From Candidatus Poribacteria bacterium (lineage in GTDB: Bacteria > Poribacteria > WGA-4E > WGA-3G): a stretch of DNA of 52,819 nucleotides. The stretch lies in the NCBI GenBank assembly GCA_012270865.1, contig JAAXHL010000167.1, positions 1-52,819 on the forward strand, in the 5' to 3' direction. This document shows, piece after piece, positions 9,192 through 18,028 of this stretch (positions are counted from its first letter, which is position 1; every line of letters begins with the position of its first letter). Position numbers and translations under genes: made by a program. The notes beneath the pieces were generated by a model, which was not told the origin of the DNA, did no database searches, and worked only from the letters and a program-made list of their open reading frames with translations.

Positions 9192-9698
9192 TCAGTTTTC
9201 GGTTAAAGAGGCGTTTGGGTGCGTTTCAGGTTCTTTGCGCGGCGGTCGCCACGCGTGGCAGCGTCCGGCGAAACGTTTTAGTGAACTGCTTTTAACGATG
9301 ATCGCCTGCGGACGGAGCACCGTAGCGTAGGATGTTAGGAGCGCGATCGTGTCAAGCAAGGAGTTGTAGCCCGACATTCCGGACATATCAATGTATATTT
9401 TGCTGAACGGTTCGCCGAGTTCCAGTGCTGCCCGGACATCAAAACCGTCGAGCACCTCAAAATGTAGATCGGGGTGTCGCTCCCTTGCACGTTCAATACA
9501 TTTAAGGCTGATGTCGGTGCCGATAACTTTCTTACAATACGGTGCGATCAGAGTTGTTGTCGTCCCCCACTCGCAGCCGATTTCTAATACAACATCTTCA
9601 GCGTCCACCCATACAGGGATCGTTGCGCGATACTCTTTAACGCCGCGCGTCGCTATGAACTCGGTGTGTCCGTCGAATAATTGGTTTTGGGTCGCCAT
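9192..9698 (-). CDS. Class I SAM-dependent methyltransferase (small)
   Basis: About 168 aa from ATG 9698; a TTG at 9719, only 2 nt after the stop of the upstream gene, could add seven residues. The Rossmann-type motif I is VVLEIGCEWGTTTTLIA, followed by the acidic strand VIGTDIS. The fold seems truncated after strand 4-5 (SKIYIDMSGMSGYNSLLD, then AIIVKSSSLKRF). The extreme C-terminus (NASLTEN) and the stop codon come from a CAGTTATCAGT-type repeat at 9170-9205, so the original end may have been lost. Substrate unknown. Confidence 0.75.
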   Translation of the reverse strand: MATQNQLFDGHTEFIATRGVKEYRATIPVWVDAEDVVLEIGCEWGTTTTLIAPYCKKVIGTDISLKCIERARERHPDLHFEVLDGFDVRAALELGEPFSKIYIDMSGMSGYNSLLDTIALLTSYATVLRPQAIIVKSSSLKRFAGRCHAWRPPRKEPETHPNASLTEN

Positions 9699-9721
9699 AC
9701 GCGTCTCTGATATAGACAAGT

Positions 9722-10288
9722 CTATACGGTTTCACACGCTTCACAGACCATAGCGAAACGTTTTGTGCCGTTCGTCTCAAACTCCGTTTCGTAGTCGTAA
9801 CTGACTTGGACGTTTGCGTCCCCGCACCAATCGCAGCGTCCGGAGAAAGTGTGTGCCTTCTGTGCCAACAGCATCTCTTTCTGTTCTTCTACCTTCCGAG
9901 TTTCGGCGATGAGGTCGAGTGCGCGTTGGCGTAGTCTTGGGTCGGTCTCCTCTTTAGCGATTTTTTCGAGGAGCGGTTGCAGTCTCGGATCGTTCGGGTT
10001 TCCGCCATCATCGAGTGTATGCCATGCGGCTCTACGGACCCGCAGATCGGGATCGACCATACCTTTGTAGAGTGCGACCCAGACGGCATCAATCCGTTTC
10101 CGGACGTGGCAGGGACAGAGGTTATCCATCGCCAAAACGCGGTCGTCGGGATCAGAAGAGTAGGCAAGCTCAAGGTAGTATTCAACTTCATCCCCACGCA
10201 AGCGATCCTCACGTCGGCGATGGGCTTTTTTTTGATACTTGTTCATGCCTTTCAATTTCTTTTGCTTCGGAAGTCCATGTTTTGGCAT
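9722..10288 (-). CDS. Hypothetical protein with HEAT-like repeats and C-terminal zinc ribbon
   Basis: 188 aa. A very basic N-terminus (MPKHGLPKQKKLKG, KKAHRRREDR) suggests nucleic-acid contact. The middle (residues 38-130) has two or three HEAT-like helical repeats (SSDPDDRVLAMDNL; VDPDLRVRRAAWHTL; ETDPRLRQRALDLI). The C-terminus carries two CxxC pairs (C152/C155 and C182/C185), a likely zinc ribbon. It lies 75 bp downstream of the DUF499 ATPase gene and in the same direction, so it could be read as the tail of the defence operon, but no functional link is proven. Not assigned to a named family by me. Confidence 0.75.
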   Translation of the reverse strand: MPKHGLPKQKKLKGMNKYQKKAHRRREDRLRGDEVEYYLELAYSSDPDDRVLAMDNLCPCHVRKRIDAVWVALYKGMVDPDLRVRRAAWHTLDDGGNPNDPRLQPLLEKIAKEETDPRLRQRALDLIAETRKVEEQKEMLLAQKAHTFSGRCDWCGDANVQVSYDYETEFETNGTKRFAMVCEACETV

Positions 10289-10363
10289 CTGCTTTCCCCG
10301 ATTTTAGATAGTGTAACACATATTTTTCGGCTTTTTCCAGTTAATCAAGATTAACAAGTCTTA

Positions 10364-13300
10364 TTAATCAAATTTCAGTTTATCCGTGACCTTTTGAAGT
10401 GCTTCGTTTATCTTCTCCAACACTTCATTGGATGGAGGTTCACCCTCGGCGGTAATTGTCATGCGGAACTTAAAGTCGAGTTCAGGTGCGATGTTAGTCA
10501 AACCAGTGACTGCTTCAGGTAAATCTTGGATTTCAGTTTCGATGAGGTAGGATTCCGTATGACCCACCCACGCTGCCTGACGCACCCGAATATGATAGAA
10601 GTCGTCAGTTAAGGATCCATCCGAAACGATTAATCCACTGTCAATAGCAACTCTGGCAGCTTCAAGAAACACATAATCGGCTATAATGATCCCTATATTG
10701 GATTCAAGCGTTTCTTTAATCAATCCCAATGTAGGATTTCCAGATTCCCATGCTGCTTTGGCATCAGTTCCAATGAGATCTGTTGGTACTATTTTCAGAG
10801 TCGCTTGTGAAACTTTTAAACCGACCTTATCGGCTTCGTTAGCGGTACAGGGCCATGGTGGGCTGCCCTCAATGAGTTGAAATAGTTTTTTATCCCGGGC
10901 ATCGTTGACGGCATCAACAACCAATGGCCAGGGAATCGGCGAGCCTTTAATCACCGATAGCGCGTGCATTATCTTGCCGACGGATGACGTTTCGTTCTCC
11001 CACGCGTCTGGCAGATTCTGGTGGCTGATTTCTGAACTGCTGATGGGTTCTAACGGCATGAGTAATTCCAGATCGTCGGTTATCTCAGCATCAGGAATCT
11101 CCTCTTTAAGATAGGCACTGTTTTGACGACGTGCCATGAGCAAGCCCGCTTGAATTGCAGACTTGAGCGTGTTCACAAGAATTTCATCAGATGCAAGTTT
11201 GGGAACCTCATCTCCGTTGAAGAATTCCCGAATTGCGCCTACCGTTGTAACGGCATTATCACTTTGCCACAACTCTGGTAGTTGTCCCGGAACTAATAAT
11301 TCAGCACTAAAATCATGAAGTTCCGCGTGCTCAATCGGAACAATTTCTAACGCTTTGTTCCAGATATCCTCATCAGCAGCGGGTGCTTCGCACCAGTAGG
11401 TTTGCTGGGAACCATCTGGACGGCCTGTACGCAGAACAATCTGACCTTCTGTGACGGCGCGTCGAAGAGTGTCAATGAATACTTGTCTATTTAACAAGCG
11501 CGGTAGACGCGGAAGACTTGCAAACATGCCATATAACCCTTGTACGGGTTTGGCGGTTTCATCTTCGCCCCAGATATCAAAGTAACTGTCTGGTGTAAGC
11601 AGCTCTGGGTCGAGTGAAGTTGCTAACAGTCTATCCTCGCCAATCAAGGTTTTCTTCACGCGTTCAAACGGTGAATTCGGTTCTGGCGGTAACAAGTTTG
11701 CTTTAATGTCCCCGTCTTCGTCAATAGCAATAAGCACATTATACGTGGCTATGACAGAATCCAAAATTCCAGTTTCATCATCCCGTTTTCGTTGCGGGAG
11801 TAATGCTTTTTGTTCTGGACTGAGTAGGTTTATGTCGTCTCCACTTTGGATTGATTCCCACCCAAGGATCTTACGAATGCGCTGTCGCAGCCCTGCTAAC
11901 AGTGCGTTCTCAGCGGCAAGCACGATAACATTGTTCCGATAGGTTCTATTGAAAAACGCTGCAAGTGATGCAGGAACGTTTTCACCCGGTACTGCCGTAT
12001 CTTTAGGATCAGCAATCACAAAGCGGAGTTCTGGCGTATCGGAAATGTCGTCGGGGGAGGTGGGTAACGTATGAACATCAACCTTATCTGTGTTCTGACC
12101 GAGTTTAGCACTTCTTATCCGTTTCACTAAGTCTTCGGTGATTTGGTCTTCGTTAATTCTCCCCTTTGCGCGGACGTGCATATTGGTTAGATTAGGCGTT
12201 ATTCCCAAAGCCCAGCTGCTCTGATTTTCTTTGAGGAACCATGAGGCATCTCGCCATTCAGCAAGCCCTTTTTCAACGGATATTGCGTCTATGTCAGCGT
12301 GTGCAAGTAGGAGGTGTAGGTCTGCCAATTCTGCCTTTTGTCCAATAGGCTGTGAATGCAAAAAGGTGGCGAGGACTGCGGCTTCAATTTCTCGATATTT
12401 CAGGAGTGGGAGTTGCTTCTGGACAGTCCGGGCTCTATCGAGTTCGCCCCTGAGAATCGGTGTCCAATTAGCCCCTTCATCACAGGCTTTAGTGAGTTCT
12501 TGTAAAGCATCGGAGAGTTCGGTATCAGTAGAAAGGAGGGCGTTCGGACCGACAAATGCTGCAAGGTCTTTTCCGAAAGCCTCTCTGAGGAGGAGTGCGA
12601 AAGTCCGAAACATCCCACGTGTCCCTTGAAAATTATCCAGTTGCGTCCATTTCTGCTCAAATACATCGATGAGATTTGGGTGGAACGGATAAGACTTTAA
12701 GAGTTTGTCATAAGCTTCCTGATCCGTGTACTGTCCTCGGAGGTGGAGTCTTTGTCGGGCTGCGATGAGGCTGTTCACAACGGTCCTGCGTGTTTTCTCA
12801 GGTGCGACGTATTCAAATAGCCGCCGTCGGAGCAGCTCTGACACATCTCCCTGTGAAATAGGCTCAGCGGTCTCATCCAACCTGTGAAATATTTTTTCTA
12901 ACATATTTAAGACACCGATGCCGGTCGGATCGTCGGCAATAATATCGGCGGTGATAAGGCTCGCTACGATTGCGGTATTGTTAACCTTTTTCACTGCTTG
13001 CGTAAGTGCTTGGAAGAAATCCTGAAGAATTCCAAATCGTCTCTGGTCATCATTGATGGCGGCGCGTGTATACATGAGTGCTTCGTCCAGCAAAATAAGG
13101 GTAGAGAGTCCTTCGTTTTGTGGCAATTTTAGCAGATTGACGAGGGGCTGTTCAGCTGGATTGATATAATCGGTTTCGTGCTTGGCAACGATTTCAAGCC
13201 CTCTATCGCCGGCGAGTTGATACGCCAACGCGCCCCACGGCGTTTTGAGTGTTTTTTGTGTTCCATCAGGGGCTATTGCCTGAAACCCGTTTTTCACGTC

Positions 13301-13708
13301 GAATTGGTCAAACGGGAGAATGGCAACGCGCGTTCGAGGTATCGTAGTTAAACCGCTGAATTGGATAAATTCTTGGACGGTGGGGTGTGTTTGGAAGTCA
13401 GTACCGTGTTCAGCCAAGTGTAAAAGGGTGATCAGTGCGTGGGTTTTCCCTCCGCCGTAAGCAACTTGAAGTGTGAGGATAGGGTTGCCACCTTTTCCGG
13501 ATAGTCGTCGCAGCACGTTTTGCACCAAGGTTTTGAGTTTATGAGTCGGGTAGGTCCGATCAAAGAAGAGCGTGGGAATTTGATAGACATTTGGGGCATT
13601 TTTCATTCGCACTGCATAGAGATCCGCTGCGAATTCTGCAAGTTCGAGTGTGCCTTGTCGGACATCATCTCTTAAAACACAATGTTCATGCCATGTGTTA
13701 GTGCTCAT
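10364..13708 (-). CDS. DUF499 AAA+ ATPase (COG1483 type), defence-associated
   Basis: 1114 aa. Walker A AYGGGKTH around residues 83-90 and Walker B LILLDEAL at 204-211, in the arrangement of DUF499 proteins, followed by a long helical C-terminal region. A strong ribosome site (AGAGGAG) precedes the ATG. Family knowledge: DUF499 ATPases commonly sit beside a DUF1156 DNA methylase and a Swi2/Snf2 helicase in defence islands, and all three are present here. Role inferred: ATP-driven component of a restriction-like complex. It is separated from the methylase by a 476-bp stretch with a decayed WD40 fragment, which is unusual because these two genes are normally adjacent. Confidence 0.9.
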   Translation of the reverse strand: MSTNTWHEHCVLRDDVRQGTLELAEFAADLYAVRMKNAPNVYQIPTLFFDRTYPTHKLKTLVQNVLRRLSGKGGNPILTLQVAYGGGKTHALITLLHLAEHGTDFQTHPTVQEFIQFSGLTTIPRTRVAILPFDQFDVKNGFQAIAPDGTQKTLKTPWGALAYQLAGDRGLEIVAKHETDYINPAEQPLVNLLKLPQNEGLSTLILLDEALMYTRAAINDDQRRFGILQDFFQALTQAVKKVNNTAIVASLITADIIADDPTGIGVLNMLEKIFHRLDETAEPISQGDVSELLRRRLFEYVAPEKTRRTVVNSLIAARQRLHLRGQYTDQEAYDKLLKSYPFHPNLIDVFEQKWTQLDNFQGTRGMFRTFALLLREAFGKDLAAFVGPNALLSTDTELSDALQELTKACDEGANWTPILRGELDRARTVQKQLPLLKYREIEAAVLATFLHSQPIGQKAELADLHLLLAHADIDAISVEKGLAEWRDASWFLKENQSSWALGITPNLTNMHVRAKGRINEDQITEDLVKRIRSAKLGQNTDKVDVHTLPTSPDDISDTPELRFVIADPKDTAVPGENVPASLAAFFNRTYRNNVIVLAAENALLAGLRQRIRKILGWESIQSGDDINLLSPEQKALLPQRKRDDETGILDSVIATYNVLIAIDEDGDIKANLLPPEPNSPFERVKKTLIGEDRLLATSLDPELLTPDSYFDIWGEDETAKPVQGLYGMFASLPRLPRLLNRQVFIDTLRRAVTEGQIVLRTGRPDGSQQTYWCEAPAADEDIWNKALEIVPIEHAELHDFSAELLVPGQLPELWQSDNAVTTVGAIREFFNGDEVPKLASDEILVNTLKSAIQAGLLMARRQNSAYLKEEIPDAEITDDLELLMPLEPISSSEISHQNLPDAWENETSSVGKIMHALSVIKGSPIPWPLVVDAVNDARDKKLFQLIEGSPPWPCTANEADKVGLKVSQATLKIVPTDLIGTDAKAAWESGNPTLGLIKETLESNIGIIIADYVFLEAARVAIDSGLIVSDGSLTDDFYHIRVRQAAWVGHTESYLIETEIQDLPEAVTGLTNIAPELDFKFRMTITAEGEPPSNEVLEKINEALQKVTDKLKFD

Positions 13709-13728
13709 GGGCTTTCTCCTCTTTCAGG

Positions 13729-14049
13729 TCATAGATATTTGGTATTCGGCATGTAGTGCAATTTAGCACAGTCGTCTGGTAAAGTCAACCGAAAAACTTT
13801 CAGAACGGTTCCGTTTTCGGAATCGGTTGCGAGTGTGGGTCCATCGGGCGAAAAGCAGGGGCTGCTAACTTTCTCGGTATGTGCTGTAAAGGTTTTCAGG
13901 TGGTTACCTGTGGTAACATCGGATAACTGCAGGTGCCCAGAGGCGAAGCTGCGCTTTTCAGAGTATTCAGAGTAAACTCTGAAGTTCATTTGGTTTTGAA
14001 AGGGTTGTAAAGCTACGCTATGACTGGATTCTGTGCGTTTTCCGCGCAT
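13729..14049 (-). pseudogene. WD40 repeat remnant between methylase and DUF499 genes
   Basis: A 106-residue open frame whose residues 43-92 look like one and a half WD40 blades (GHLQLSDVTTGNHLKTFTAH, then FSPDGPTLATDSENGTVLKV) with decayed signature residues (SD where WD is expected). No ribosome site is evident, and the N-terminal 40 residues look like noise. Best read as the relic of a WD40 gene, similar to the large WD40 gene at 31365-33341. It also contains direct and inverted copies of TTCAGAGTA (13957-13983). Confidence 0.55.
13957..13983. repeat. Tandem and inverted TTCAGAGTA sites
   Basis: Two adjacent copies of TTCAGAGTA (13957-13965, 13966-13974) followed by the inverted half site, making a perfect 18-bp palindrome at 13966-13983 (arms TTCAGAGT/ACTCTGAA, 2-nt centre). 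A further ACTCTGAA lies at 14065-14072. The 2-nt centre is too tight for an RNA hairpin, so a protein-binding site about 260 bp upstream of the DUF499 gene is possible. Confidence 0.35.
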
Positions 14050-14184
14050 GGCACTCAGAAGTTTACTCTGAAAATTTTGTATTTAGAGGAGGCATATTCT
14101 TTCTGCTCGATGTGACCGCAAAGTTACCAGTAAAAAAGATCTATGCTTTCAGAATGGACACTATTGAATGACTTTGCTTCAAAC

Positions 14185-17109
14185 CTATTTTGATAGCATT
14201 TCTTCGAGCGTCAGTTGCTGTTCGGTTTCATTTATTGTTCTCGTTGGATATGAAGTTCCGCTGAATTCTCCGGGTTCGTAATTGATGAGTGTCTCTAAAA
14301 GCGATCTTTCGCTGGAGCCTTGTGGACTCGTTTCGATGAGTGCCTGAACGACAGCCTTGAAAAGCGGGTTCTCTTGCAGTCCATGTTCATGAAAGTAGGC
14401 GTTGATGTGTGCACTGTCACTCTCCTGCCAGAGTTTCATGACTCTGTGAATCATGTCTATCATAGGGATTCTCCCGGAAGTGTGTGCATAGCCGATTCGG
14501 TCTGAAGTGCGTTCGGTATGTCCGAGGAGTTTGAGTGCGTTGCCGGAACTGACCTTCTTCAAGATGCCAATGTGTCGGTCTCGCAAATCGTCGAGTGGCA
14601 CGCCGTAGCCTTGTGCCAAAAGGATGCACTCGCCTACAGGGGCGTTCTCTGTGCCGAAGTAGTCCTTGTGCATCAAGTAGTAGCGGGTCCATTCATCCAG
14701 TGCTTCCGTGCTTGCACCTTGCAGAACCTGTCCCAAGGCAAAGTCAGTGACAATACGTCGTACCTCAGTGAGAAACTCGGTTACTGTGAATACTTGCTTG
14801 TCTATTCGTCGGACTTCTTTGTAACTGGAGTAACTTTCCAAGGCGGGTCCGATGGCTGTCCAAACGAAGTCAGGGCCTCGGATGCCTTCGTCCCAGAAGT
14901 AGCGGAGACGTTCAGTAATCCGTTTTTGCATATCGCGTTTGACTTTGCCGTAGTGCCCTATTTTTGCGTTTGCCGGTCGCTTTCGGCAGACCATCCAGAG
15001 CGAAGTTGCAAGTGCAGCATGCTTTACTTTAAGTCCTGCTTGCATCTCGGTGTCAATAGGCCACGATGCAGTAACCACTAAACTTGATTCAAGCATTGCT
15101 TTAACAAGTGTTTCCCATGCATCCGGGGCTTTGTGGGCAAACACAATCACCATTCTACCCTCATCATCCAATGAATCGTACGCTGCTCGAAAACTCTCTG
15201 CCATACCTTTTTCGTAGAATTTTTTGCCGGTCCTTCCGATTTCACCCGTTTTATGGTGTTGCACCAACTCTTCTAGCTTTGGAGTCAACGGCTCTGCGAA
15301 AGTACTAGAAAATTGGTCGCTGGTTGAGCGACGGAGCCATACATAAAAGAAATCCGAAAGATCAGCATAAGGAATGGCATCATAGTAGGGGGGATCGGTA
15401 AGAATAGCATTGACTTTCCGGTTGGTCGGATCTGTAGCAGATTGAAGTAAAATTAAACAATCTGGTGTCTCTGGTATATGTGCCCGTCCTATAGTTTCTA
15501 TGGAGGTGAGAATTTTGTTAAGGCAGAGTTGATAACTGCCCGGCACTTCACTCAAAATTACACATTCGCTAAAATCCCATGTCATCGAGAAGGCATACCT
15601 CGTAAAGGTACTGCCGATCATTTCCATATCTGGTCTCCAAACGATTAGGTTTGAATTAGAAACCAACATTCTGTCGAAGATACAAGCCAAATATCCATTA
15701 ATTGCTTTCATCCATTCTGACAAATAACCAATTTGTTCCATCTTAACTTGTACTGCTTGTATCCATTTCACAAATGTCATCAATGCCAGTAATTGCCGAG
15801 CTGTGAACAAATTTAACCATGTTCTGAATCCATAATTAGGCAATTGGGAACCTACAGCCCGATGCCTTTCTTTGCTTGGCAACGATTCGCCAGGAATCCC
15901 GTGTGGAATCTGATCCGCCATCGCCTCTAAAACCTCCTCCGATATTTCCGCAGCAATCATTTCCTCTTGGGTCGGTGGGCGGTATTCCTTGCCATACTCC
16001 TCTTTATAAACGACTGCTGTCATTTGTACTCCAAGTTCATTCTCGTGTCCGCACCTCTTGATATAGTCTGTTGGTTGCTGTGAACCGCAAAACGGGCAGG
16101 TCGCTGTTGCACCGGACATTGTAGGTTCACCAACGTCGTCTGCGTTTGTCGGCGTGATAATCTCGAAACGTACCCGCTTTGTTTCAGGATCCGGGCAAAG
16201 TTTGAGGGCGCGCTTTCCGTTGATGACGACTTTCGTCTGGTTTTTCGTTTTTTTCTCTTGGAGAAAGTCAGGGCGGTTTCGATTTTCAGGTGTATCCTTA
16301 AGTGTTTTCTCCGCCTTTTTACAAACCCATAATGTTTTGAGCAATGGAATCGTTCCACCGCAATCTTTTCGATCTTGACAAGGAATTGTTCGCGCCCAGA
16401 GATAGGCGACTGTAGGTTTGTTATCAATTACGGGGTAGTAATCGGCAAGCTCGGTGCGGGCATTTTCCAAAACCCACTGCCCCCATAAACGGACGTGATC
16501 GGCGAGATCACCGTTTTTCAGATCGGGAGGTTCATCAAGGTTGAGGTCGGGGAGCTTCCTTGTTTTCCCAGCAAGGCGTTGCGGATATTCAAGTGTGCAT
16601 TTGAGAATGAACCATGCTACTGGGTTATAGTCGTTCGCTATCGCTTCACACCCGAGGCGCATCGCTTCAAGTGGAATCGCGCCCCCACCGGCGAACATAT
16701 CCATCACTTTCGGGGGGGCTCCGTTGTATGCCATTTGGATAAGTTCTCTGGCGATTCGGAGTTTGTTCACCCATCGTCCCTTTTGGTCTTTCGCGTCCCA
16801 TTCACCTTGCCCATTTTCGTCGCCCCACCGTGTTAACGAAGCGATGAGAGTGTTACAGAGATAATCACGTTGTTTGTCCGGCAGGCGGGATCCAGAGAGT
16901 CGCGTGTATTCTGCCTTCATTTTTTCGGGTGCATCGGCGGGATCTGGAAGCAGAGTCGCGATTGTCACAGCGCGGCATGCCGCAAGTGGACGGCGTGCGG
17001 GCCAGATGTGTAGCGAAGAAATATGTCCGTGTTTTACATTCTTTTCGTGTTTTGAGTCTTCGGAGACTTTTTTGAGTGGAAAGGCTTCTTCAATGAGTCT
17101 ACGTGGCAA
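14185..17109 (-). CDS. DUF1156 DNA methyltransferase with zinc ribbon (COG1743 type)
   Basis: 974 aa. The N-terminal DUF1156 segment (MPRRLIEEAFPLKKVS, then HGHISSLHIWPARRPLAACR) is followed by SAM-binding motif DMFAGGGAIPLEA (137-149) with NDYNPVA (159-165), a CPFC zinc-ribbon half (338-341), and the amino-methylase catalytic motif DPPY (572-575). The predicted reaction is N6-adenine or N4-cytosine methylation of DNA. The start is a TTG at 17109 with AGGAG 9 nt upstream. Lies 16 nt after the 277-residue unknown gene, so they are co-transcribed. In this class of system the methylase marks self DNA, while helicase and ATPases act on unmarked DNA (inference). Confidence 0.92.
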   Translation of the reverse strand: MPRRLIEEAFPLKKVSEDSKHEKNVKHGHISSLHIWPARRPLAACRAVTIATLLPDPADAPEKMKAEYTRLSGSRLPDKQRDYLCNTLIASLTRWGDENGQGEWDAKDQKGRWVNKLRIARELIQMAYNGAPPKVMDMFAGGGAIPLEAMRLGCEAIANDYNPVAWFILKCTLEYPQRLAGKTRKLPDLNLDEPPDLKNGDLADHVRLWGQWVLENARTELADYYPVIDNKPTVAYLWARTIPCQDRKDCGGTIPLLKTLWVCKKAEKTLKDTPENRNRPDFLQEKKTKNQTKVVINGKRALKLCPDPETKRVRFEIITPTNADDVGEPTMSGATATCPFCGSQQPTDYIKRCGHENELGVQMTAVVYKEEYGKEYRPPTQEEMIAAEISEEVLEAMADQIPHGIPGESLPSKERHRAVGSQLPNYGFRTWLNLFTARQLLALMTFVKWIQAVQVKMEQIGYLSEWMKAINGYLACIFDRMLVSNSNLIVWRPDMEMIGSTFTRYAFSMTWDFSECVILSEVPGSYQLCLNKILTSIETIGRAHIPETPDCLILLQSATDPTNRKVNAILTDPPYYDAIPYADLSDFFYVWLRRSTSDQFSSTFAEPLTPKLEELVQHHKTGEIGRTGKKFYEKGMAESFRAAYDSLDDEGRMVIVFAHKAPDAWETLVKAMLESSLVVTASWPIDTEMQAGLKVKHAALATSLWMVCRKRPANAKIGHYGKVKRDMQKRITERLRYFWDEGIRGPDFVWTAIGPALESYSSYKEVRRIDKQVFTVTEFLTEVRRIVTDFALGQVLQGASTEALDEWTRYYLMHKDYFGTENAPVGECILLAQGYGVPLDDLRDRHIGILKKVSSGNALKLLGHTERTSDRIGYAHTSGRIPMIDMIHRVMKLWQESDSAHINAYFHEHGLQENPLFKAVVQALIETSPQGSSERSLLETLINYEPGEFSGTSYPTRTINETEQQLTLEEMLSK

Positions 17110-17125
17110 TTTGGGATTCTCCTAC

Positions 17126-17959
17126 TTATGTTTTAACTTCTTCCAATCTGATAAACGGCTGAAAAATCGGATGATCGTTCATTCGTTCCCAAATAATTGA
17201 TTCGAGTATAATTGGCAACTTCAATTGGAGTTCATCCGAAATTATAGAGGTTTGTTCTTCACGCATTTCAGGAAATAGTATCGACTGCAATAGAGTTTCA
17301 TGAGATGCCAAACGTAGAGAGATATAACAGGCAAATCGAACAACATAATGCAAAAATGGGTTTGGAACGTACTCTCCGTGAGCAAGTTTTTGAAGTTTTT
17401 CACAATCAAAAGAATTCATGGCCTGATTCAGCCATTGCTTGATTTGGGTTTGTTTCAACTCTGGTTCCCCTTGCGCCATGCATAGAAAGAGGGCAGTATT
17501 TCCGGCCCCCATGTGTCCCCATTCAAGATTGTCGGTGATAGGAGTAAGTAGATATGGATCATCAAAGCGAAGTTTGTTAATAACAAGGAGAAGGGATTCG
17601 AGAACAAACCGGCGAAGTCCTGAGTTATGATGATTCAGATTAGCGCGCGCAATATTTATCCAAGACGAATCTGACGAAAGCGCGTACAAAGCAATTTCAA
17701 TCGGCAGCAACTCATACCATTTATCACGCCTGAAATCGTGGTGTTGTTTCGTTTCATAGGCGAAGGTCGATATTTCCTTGACCAACGACTGTTCAAAGCA
17801 CTCAGGAGCGAAAACGGCGAACCATTGAATAAAAAAGGCACGCAGATCCTGTGCTTCCGGGATTGGTCTTTGCCCAAAATTATGAACCCAAAGTTCAAAT
17901 TCCGATTTTAGAATTTTGGGTAATTTCACTTGGTTAATCAGAAATGAAGGAACAGACAT
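17126..17959 (-). CDS. Hypothetical protein of the defence operon (277 aa)
   Basis: I do not recognise this family. The protein appears fully helical and cytoplasmic, with no membrane segment, no signal peptide and no obvious catalytic motif. Recognisable segments include RAFFIQWFAVFAPECFEQSL, NSGLRRFVLESLLLVINKL and EWGHMGAGNTALFLCMAQ. AAGAG lies 8 nt before the ATG. It sits between the HNH gene (69 bp upstream) and the methylase (16 bp downstream), all in one direction, so it is very probably a component or accessory of the same locus, perhaps a specificity or regulatory subunit. Confidence 0.75.
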   Translation of the reverse strand: MSVPSFLINQVKLPKILKSEFELWVHNFGQRPIPEAQDLRAFFIQWFAVFAPECFEQSLVKEISTFAYETKQHHDFRRDKWYELLPIEIALYALSSDSSWINIARANLNHHNSGLRRFVLESLLLVINKLRFDDPYLLTPITDNLEWGHMGAGNTALFLCMAQGEPELKQTQIKQWLNQAMNSFDCEKLQKLAHGEYVPNPFLHYVVRFACYISLRLASHETLLQSILFPEMREEQTSIISDELQLKLPIILESIIWERMNDHPIFQPFIRLEEVKT

Positions 17960-18028
17960 TTTGATAACTCTTGGTTGCTGATGATTAAAGTATCGAAACC
18001 TCTATGAGTTCTGTCTCATACAATCAAT

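Noticed and set aside
14518..15081. 187-aa plus-strand ORF inside the DUF1156 methylase gene
   Set aside because: Shadow of the methylase coding frame: it lies antisense to conserved methylase sequence and has no homology or ribosome site seen.
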